Shown here piece after piece: positions 5,884 to 8,906 of a stretch of 8,906 bases of DNA. Within the stretch, counting starts at the first letter, position 1. Every line of letters begins with the position of its first letter. Position numbers and translations under genes: made by a program. The notes under the pieces are model-generated. The model was not told the DNA's origin. It made no database searches and saw nothing but the letters and a program-made list of their open reading frames with translations. Source of the stretch: Anaerolineae bacterium (GTDB lineage: Bacteria > Chloroflexota > Anaerolineae > E26-bin7); NCBI GenBank assembly GCA_029933115.1, contig JAOZOT010000013.1:17467-26372 (forward strand), given 5' to 3'.

Positions 5884-6324
5884 TCAGATGAGATCGCATC
5901 CCGCCTTAAGCGTCAAATGGAACACACACCTGACCCGGGAGCCATCTTCAACTGAATGACTGAACACCTCTGTCACCCAGCCACGTTCCCGGAGCAGTTC
6001 CGTGAGCAGTTGCACCAACGGGCAGGGGCAAGTCCCCCCGTCGCCGGTAACCAACTCGGCGACGGGGGCAAAGGCACAGCTTTGGAACTCACAGTGCAAC
6101 TGATCGCCCTCTCTTCGATAACCGCAACCGGCGACCAGCTTCTTGCGCCGTATGAAATCGCCAAAGCCGCCTATAACCTCCATCAGGCCGGCTTCAGGCT
6201 TGATCACGGGCCGGCCAAGCTGGCTCAGCAACTGCCGGGCCTCTCTCTCCAGACTCCAATCAAAGGCCACATCGCCGATAATTTTTGCAGACGTTACCTC
6301 GACTTCATCTCGTACAGTTGTCAA
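5884..6324 (-). CDS. Unrecognised cysteine-rich protein
   Basis: A 146-residue soluble protein with no family I can name. Seven cysteines lie in the second half: Cys67, 78, 83, 99, 101, 133 and 143. The arrangement CX4C (HCEFQSC), then CPCP at 99-102, then two more, suggests a metal- or Fe-S-binding site. Residues 25-60 look helical, with a GLMEVIGGFGDFIRRKKL stretch before the first cysteine. No signal peptide or membrane helix is present. The start is TTG at 6324, supported by AAGGAG 9 nt upstream; no in-frame ATG occurs until residue 48. It follows the MinD-type ATPase gene by 18 nt and is probably the last gene of that operon, since a 156-nt spacer follows. Context suggests a client or partner of the Fe-S/ATPase module. 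A ligand-binding regulator-like fold is conceivable, but there is no direct evidence. Confidence 0.72.
   Translation of the reverse strand: MTTVRDEVEVTSAKIIGDVAFDWSLEREARQLLSQLGRPVIKPEAGLMEVIGGFGDFIRRKKLVAGCGYRREGDQLHCEFQSCAFAPVAELVTGDGGTCPCPLVQLLTELLRERGWVTEVFSHSVEDGSRVRCVFHLTLKAGCDLI
6035..6068. repeat. 12-bp perfect inverted repeat inside the cysteine-rich gene
   Basis: CCCCCGTCGCCG (6035-6046) pairs perfectly with CGGCGACGGGGG (6057-6068) around a 10-nt loop. It encodes the region between Cys83 and Cys99. The stem is very GC-rich; it could be a strong mRNA hairpin, a repeat-derived insert, or chance in GC-rich coding DNA. Confidence 0.5.
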
Positions 6325-6333
6325 CGATTTGGG

Positions 6334-6339
6334 CTCCTT
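6334..6339 (-). promoter_or_regulatory. Ribosome-binding site supporting a TTG start
   Basis: The minus strand reads AAGGAG, 9 nt before the TTG at 6324. It lies in the 18-nt gap after the ATPase stop codon and is the main evidence for a TTG start of the cysteine-rich gene. Confidence 0.65.
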
Positions 6340-6342
6340 GCA

Positions 6343-7254
6343 TTACAACGCCAGATGGACTTTGATGCCCTCCCACACCTGTCGCAGCGCCTCTGCCACC
6401 GGCCCATCAGTGTAGGCTGTCACCGGCCGGCCCTGCACCATAGCCTCGGTGACCACGGTGTCGAAAGGGATGCGCCCCACCACTTCGATGCCCCGGTCGG
6501 CGCAGAAAGCCTCGATCTCTGCTGCCCGCTCTGGGTTGACGTCAACCTTGTTGATGCAGACCAGGGCCGGCACGCCAAAGTGGTCGGTGGTGGCCAGGAT
6601 GCGCTCCAGGTCATGGACGCCGGAGACGGTGGGCTCTACCACCAGCAGGGCCAGGTCGGCCCCCGCGCTGGCCGAGATGACCGGGCAACCGATGCCCGGC
6701 GGGCCATCCACGATGAGTAGCTCGCGGCCTTCATCCAATGCTCGCAGTCGCCCCTGCTGTTTGACCAAGGTCACCAGCTTGCCGGAGTTCTCCTGCGCAG
6801 CGAAGAGATGGGCATGAAAGAGGGGACCGAAGCGGGTGTCGGAGCGAAACCAGCGCCCGGCCGTCTGCTCCTCCATGCGGATGGCCTCCACAGGACATTG
6901 GTAGAAGCAAGAGGCACAGCCTTCGCAGGCGATGGGGTCTATGGCGTAGGCCCTCACCCCCTCCCCCCTGCGGGGGGGTAGAGGTGAGGGGGCTACCACC
7001 GCCTCAAAACGGCAGACCTCGGCACAGATACCGCAGGCAGTGCAGAGTTCGGGGTCAATTATAGCCACCTGCCCACCGGTAAAGTCGTGCTCCTCCTGTT
7101 TCGTGGGATCGAGCACCAGCTCCAGGTTGGCCGCGTCCACATCGGCATCGGCCAGGACGATGGGCAGTTCCTGGGAGGCCAGGTGGGCCAGCGCCGCCGC
7201 AACGGTCGTCTTGCCGGTGCCTCCCTTGCCGCTGAGGATAACCAGTTGCTTCAT
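6343..7254 (-). CDS. MinD-superfamily P-loop ATPase with inserted 2x[4Fe-4S] ferredoxin domain
   Basis: A 303-residue ATPase of the COG1149 type. The deviant Walker A motif GKGGTGKT spans residues 9-16, a DADVDAAN switch region lies at 36-43, and IVDGPPGIGCP (181-191, Asp183) is the Walker B/switch II region. Between these, residues about 65-125 form a ferredoxin insert: Cys71, 74, 77, 81 and Cys110, 113, 116, 120, each set suited to one [4Fe-4S] cluster. Such proteins are related to NifH, BchL, CooC and NBP35 and are thought to couple ATP hydrolysis to electron transfer or to metal-cluster assembly; the exact role of this family is unsettled. The spacing between the two Fe-S motifs is lengthened by PSPLPPRRGEGVRA (89-102), encoded by a palindromic DNA insert that kept the frame. 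Start ATG with GAGGAG about 11 nt upstream, 2 nt after the PCP_red gene. A partial paralogue sits two genes upstream, so the pair probably works together. Confidence 0.93.
   Translation of the reverse strand: MKQLVILSGKGGTGKTTVAAALAHLASQELPIVLADADVDAANLELVLDPTKQEEHDFTGGQVAIIDPELCTACGICAEVCRFEAVVAPSPLPPRRGEGVRAYAIDPIACEGCASCFYQCPVEAIRMEEQTAGRWFRSDTRFGPLFHAHLFAAQENSGKLVTLVKQQGRLRALDEGRELLIVDGPPGIGCPVISASAGADLALLVVEPTVSGVHDLERILATTDHFGVPALVCINKVDVNPERAAEIEAFCADRGIEVVGRIPFDTVVTEAMVQGRPVTAYTDGPVAEALRQVWEGIKVHLAL
6946..6996. repeat. Palindromic repeat inserted in frame in the ATPase gene
   Basis: CCCTCACC (6951-6958) and GGTGAGGG (6983-6990) are complementary, as are the inner C-run and G-run around TGC, with a short mismatched bulge between. 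Outer GTAG (6946-6949) and CTAC (6993-6996) extend the stem. The element spans about 51 nt, is strongly biased to C on one arm and G on the other, and encodes SPLPPRRGEGVRA without breaking the frame. I recall this peptide as a typical translation of a dispersed palindromic repeat in several bacterial genomes. Confidence 0.65.
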
Positions 7255-7256
7255 CG

Positions 7257-7523
7257 TTATTTGGTCTCCTCTGCCGCTTCAACTCCTATCCCCATCTCAG
7301 CCAGGGCGTCGAGCATCCGCTGGCGGGTGAGAGCCGGCGTCTTCGTTTTCGCCGCCTTGATCAAGTCCTCCTCTTGAACCACTTCCGAACCCCTTTCCCG
7401 AGCAAACGTTTCACCGGCCTCAATAAGGGTCCTGAGTGCTCGCTGGCGCACAAAGGGAGGCATAGGCGAGATGGCATCCTTCAATCGTTGCCAGAGGTCT
7501 TCATCCCAGGGCATGTTTTTCAT
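7257..7523 (-). CDS. Small PCP_red-domain protein (protochlorophyllide reductase C-terminal-like)
   Basis: An 88-residue protein. Residues 6-60 match the pattern of the PCP_red domain, best known from the C-terminus of the BchB/ChlB subunit of light-independent protochlorophyllide reductase: a leading Trp with WQRLKDAISPMPPFVRQRA, then LRTLIEAGETFARERG, then VVQEEDLIKAA. The remaining 25 residues (TPALTRQRMLDALAEMGIG) form a further predicted helix. No cysteines are present, so it binds no Fe-S cluster itself. Stand-alone forms occur in many non-photosynthetic anaerobes, and their role is unknown. The ATG overlaps the radical SAM stop (ATGA) with GAGGAG 8 nt upstream, and its stop lies 2 nt before the ATPase start, so it is tightly coupled to both. 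An internal ATG at codon 4 is a possible alternative start. Together with a NifH/BchL-like ATPase it is reminiscent of the dark-operative reductase, but the catalytic BchN/BchB subunits are absent here. Confidence 0.8.
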   Translation of the reverse strand: MKNMPWDEDLWQRLKDAISPMPPFVRQRALRTLIEAGETFARERGSEVVQEEDLIKAAKTKTPALTRQRMLDALAEMGIGVEAAEETK

Positions 7524-8557
7524 CGCTTCAGCTCCTCCTCACTGAACCAGCAGGCATCGTCCTCAGCAGTGAGAGAGCCTGTCTTGGCATAGACTCTACA
7601 GCGAGCCCCACCGCAGATGTAGCGGTAGTCACAACGCCCGCACTTCCCTTCCAGTCTATCCCGGTCTCGCAGAATTTGAAAGACTTCCGATTTCTGCCAG
7701 ATGTCCACAAAGCTCTGCTCGCGGACATCCCCGGCCTTTTCCTGAAGTACCATGCACGGATAGACCGTTCCCTCGTACAGAACGCAGCAATAGCGCGTTC
7801 CAGCAGCACAGCAACTGCGGACGAACTTGGTCAGCACCTCATCTTCGGGCACGGTCTTCTCCACTTCCACCCAGAACTGGGGGAGAGCGACGCAGCGGTA
7901 GACCATCTCGTCCTCGGCCCGCTGGCGAGCGATGTATTCCCGTACAAAGGCGCGCCTTTCCTCGACTGTCATTTCAAATTCGGGATACTCCTCGCCTCGT
8001 CCCACAGGGACGTAGTCGAAGACCTCCACGGCCGTGGCTCCCCACTCCTTCGCTTTATCGGCGATGGCTCCCCACTGCTCCCAACGTCCATGGCGCAAAG
8101 TGGGCGCGATCTGAAAGGGAATGCCTGCCTGACGGACGTTCTCAATACCCCGGAGCGTCTGCTCCCACACCCCCTCTACACCCCGGAAGGCATCATGCGT
8201 TTCTTCATCGGCTCCGTCCAGGCTGATGGCCAGGGCCTGGATACCGGCCTCGACCAGCTTTGCCGCTACCTCAGCGGTGATGAGAGTACCGTTTGTCCCC
8301 ATCACGGTGGTCAGACCTACGCTCTGCGAATGACGCACAAGGTCAAAAATGTCAGGACGCATCAACGGTTCGCCTCCGTCCAGTATGATAAGATGTGCTC
8401 CAGCTTCAGCGATTTGGCCGATCAGCCGCTTGGCTTCGGCGGTGTTCAGCTCCCTGGGATGAGGCGAGTCTACCGATTGACTGTAACAGTGCTTGCACTT
8501 TAGGTTACATTCTCTGGTCACAGCGAAACTGACCAATGTTGGCGCTGCGGCTTTCAT
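7520..8557 (-). CDS. Radical SAM/SPASM domain protein, NirJ/Ahb-like
   Basis: A 345-residue radical SAM enzyme. Cys17, Cys21 and Cys24 (CNLKCKHC) bind the SAM-cleaving [4Fe-4S] cluster; GGEP at 61-64 is the SAM-binding motif; SLDG at 112-115 is the usual later strand. The C-terminal SPASM region holds Cys250-X12-Gly263-X4-Cys268, then Cys306-X2-Cys309-X5-Cys315-X4-Cys320 and Cys336, which can ligate auxiliary clusters. SPASM enzymes modify peptides or, in the NirJ/AhbC/AhbD branch, tetrapyrroles. The CGGARCRVYAKTGSL ending, followed by DDAC, resembles that heme branch, but I cannot separate it from peptide-modifying relatives by eye. No small cysteine-rich precursor peptide gene is evident next to it, which slightly disfavours a RiPP role. 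The start ATG follows GAGGAGGAG. It begins 5 nt after the partial ATPase gene and overlaps the PCP_red gene by 4 nt. Role inferred: Fe-S-dependent maturation step of this operon. Confidence 0.88.
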   Translation of the reverse strand: MKAAAPTLVSFAVTRECNLKCKHCYSQSVDSPHPRELNTAEAKRLIGQIAEAGAHLIILDGGEPLMRPDIFDLVRHSQSVGLTTVMGTNGTLITAEVAAKLVEAGIQALAISLDGADEETHDAFRGVEGVWEQTLRGIENVRQAGIPFQIAPTLRHGRWEQWGAIADKAKEWGATAVEVFDYVPVGRGEEYPEFEMTVEERRAFVREYIARQRAEDEMVYRCVALPQFWVEVEKTVPEDEVLTKFVRSCCAAGTRYCCVLYEGTVYPCMVLQEKAGDVREQSFVDIWQKSEVFQILRDRDRLEGKCGRCDYRYICGGARCRVYAKTGSLTAEDDACWFSEEELKR

Positions 8558-8562
8558 GCTTT

Positions 8563-8906
8563 TTACTCCTCCTCAATGTTCTTGCTGATATGGTCTGCGA
8601 CTCGGCGGTACAGTTGCATGAATTTGCCTCGGTACTCCGGCAACGCCTCCACCAGCGGTATCCCCTCCGAGTACGCCTCGGCGATGCGCCGGTCCAGAGG
8701 GATGCGCATCAAGATGGGGATGTCCTCGGCGGCGCAATAGTCCTCCACGCCTCGGTCGCCCACCCCATCCCGGTTGATCACCACACCCACAGGCAGCCCC
8801 AGCTCGTCGCGGGCCACCTCCACCGCCAGCCTCAGATCGTGTAGGCCAAAAGGGGTCGGCTCGGTGACCATCAACACAAAGTCGGCCCCGCGCATCGTCT
8901 CCACCA
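8563..8906 (-). CDS. MinD-superfamily P-loop ATPase, C-terminal part (cut by window edge)
   Basis: The frame stays open to the right edge and ends at TAA (8563). About 114 C-terminal residues are visible. The segment GADFVLMVTEPTPFGLHDL aligns with GADLALLVVEPTVSGVHDL of the ATPase at 6343-7254, followed in both by a G-[LV]-P-x-x-[VL]-[VC]-x-IN strand and an [RP]-IP-[LF]-D segment. It is therefore a paralogue of that protein. The Walker A motif and any ferredoxin insert lie outside the window. Tandem ATPases of this type (COG1149) are common in anaerobes. An apparent GTG at 8904 is an internal valine codon, not a start. It is the first visible gene of the right-hand operon. Confidence 0.85.
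   Translation of the reverse strand, partial: VETMRGADFVLMVTEPTPFGLHDLRLAVEVARDELGLPVGVVINRDGVGDRGVEDYCAAEDIPILMRIPLDRRIAEAYSEGIPLVEALPEYRGKFMQLYRRVADHISKNIEEE

Noticed and set aside
5956..6720. Plus-strand open frame of 254 codons across two minus-strand genes
   Set aside because: It runs antisense through the cysteine-rich gene and the ATPase C-terminus, has no recognisable motif, and the opposite strand has well-supported starts and Fe-S/P-loop motifs.
7676..8503. Plus-strand open frame of 275 codons
   Set aside because: Antisense to the SPASM radical SAM gene, with no domain pattern of its own.
8563..8904. Complete small gene starting at GTG 8904
   Set aside because: The reading frame stays open to the edge and the protein matches only the C-terminal half of the neighbouring ATPase, so it is a gene cut by the window.

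Overview
The window reads as a gene-dense, GC-rich stretch of an anaerobic bacterium. Every gene I accept lies on the minus strand, so transcription runs from high to low coordinates. Iron-sulfur proteins dominate: two radical SAM enzymes, a 2x[4Fe-4S] ferredoxin, a MinD-type ATPase with an inserted ferredoxin domain, a second MinD-type ATPase cut by the window edge, and an Fe-S flavoprotein. A CooT-type nickel protein and a DUF1638 protein also point to an anaerobe. The gene mix and the palindromic repeats inside genes would suit Chloroflexota (Anaerolineae-like), but I infer this from memory; there is no rRNA or marker gene to prove it.

Right block (8906 to 5884), in transcription order: the C-terminal part of a MinD-family ATPase; a radical SAM/SPASM protein; a small PCP_red-domain protein; a complete MinD-family ATPase with an inserted double ferredoxin domain; and a cysteine-rich protein I do not recognise, starting at TTG. 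Gaps are 5, -4, 2 and 18 nt, so this is almost certainly one operon. It looks like an Fe-S-dependent maturation or redox module. The PCP_red domain and NirJ/Ahb-like radical SAM features hint at tetrapyrrole chemistry, but this is not proven.

Middle (5883 to 5561): a 156-nt spacer with two related palindromes, then a 48-codon fragment matching only the extreme N-terminus of a class I SAM-dependent methyltransferase family. It keeps a start and ribosome-binding site but none of the catalytic domain. It ends 20 nt before the antiporter gene.

Left block (5560 to 8): a CPA2-type cation:proton antiporter; a FadH/old-yellow-enzyme-type NADH:flavin oxidoreductase; a DUF1638 protein; a CooT-family nickel-binding protein; a COG0731-type radical SAM protein; and a ferredoxin with a hydrophobic and arginine-rich C-terminal extension. 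Gaps are mostly 12-74 nt, with one ATGA overlap. A strong Shine-Dalgarno sequence at the left edge suggests the operon continues outside the window.

The most notable structural theme is repeat-derived sequence in and between genes: a palindrome inserted in frame between the two Fe-S motifs of the MinD-type ATPase, a second palindrome type shared by the ferredoxin gene and the 5.8-kb spacer, and a third repeat-like motif near the ferredoxin 3' end. No tRNA, rRNA, CRISPR array, transposase or convincing intrinsic terminator was seen.
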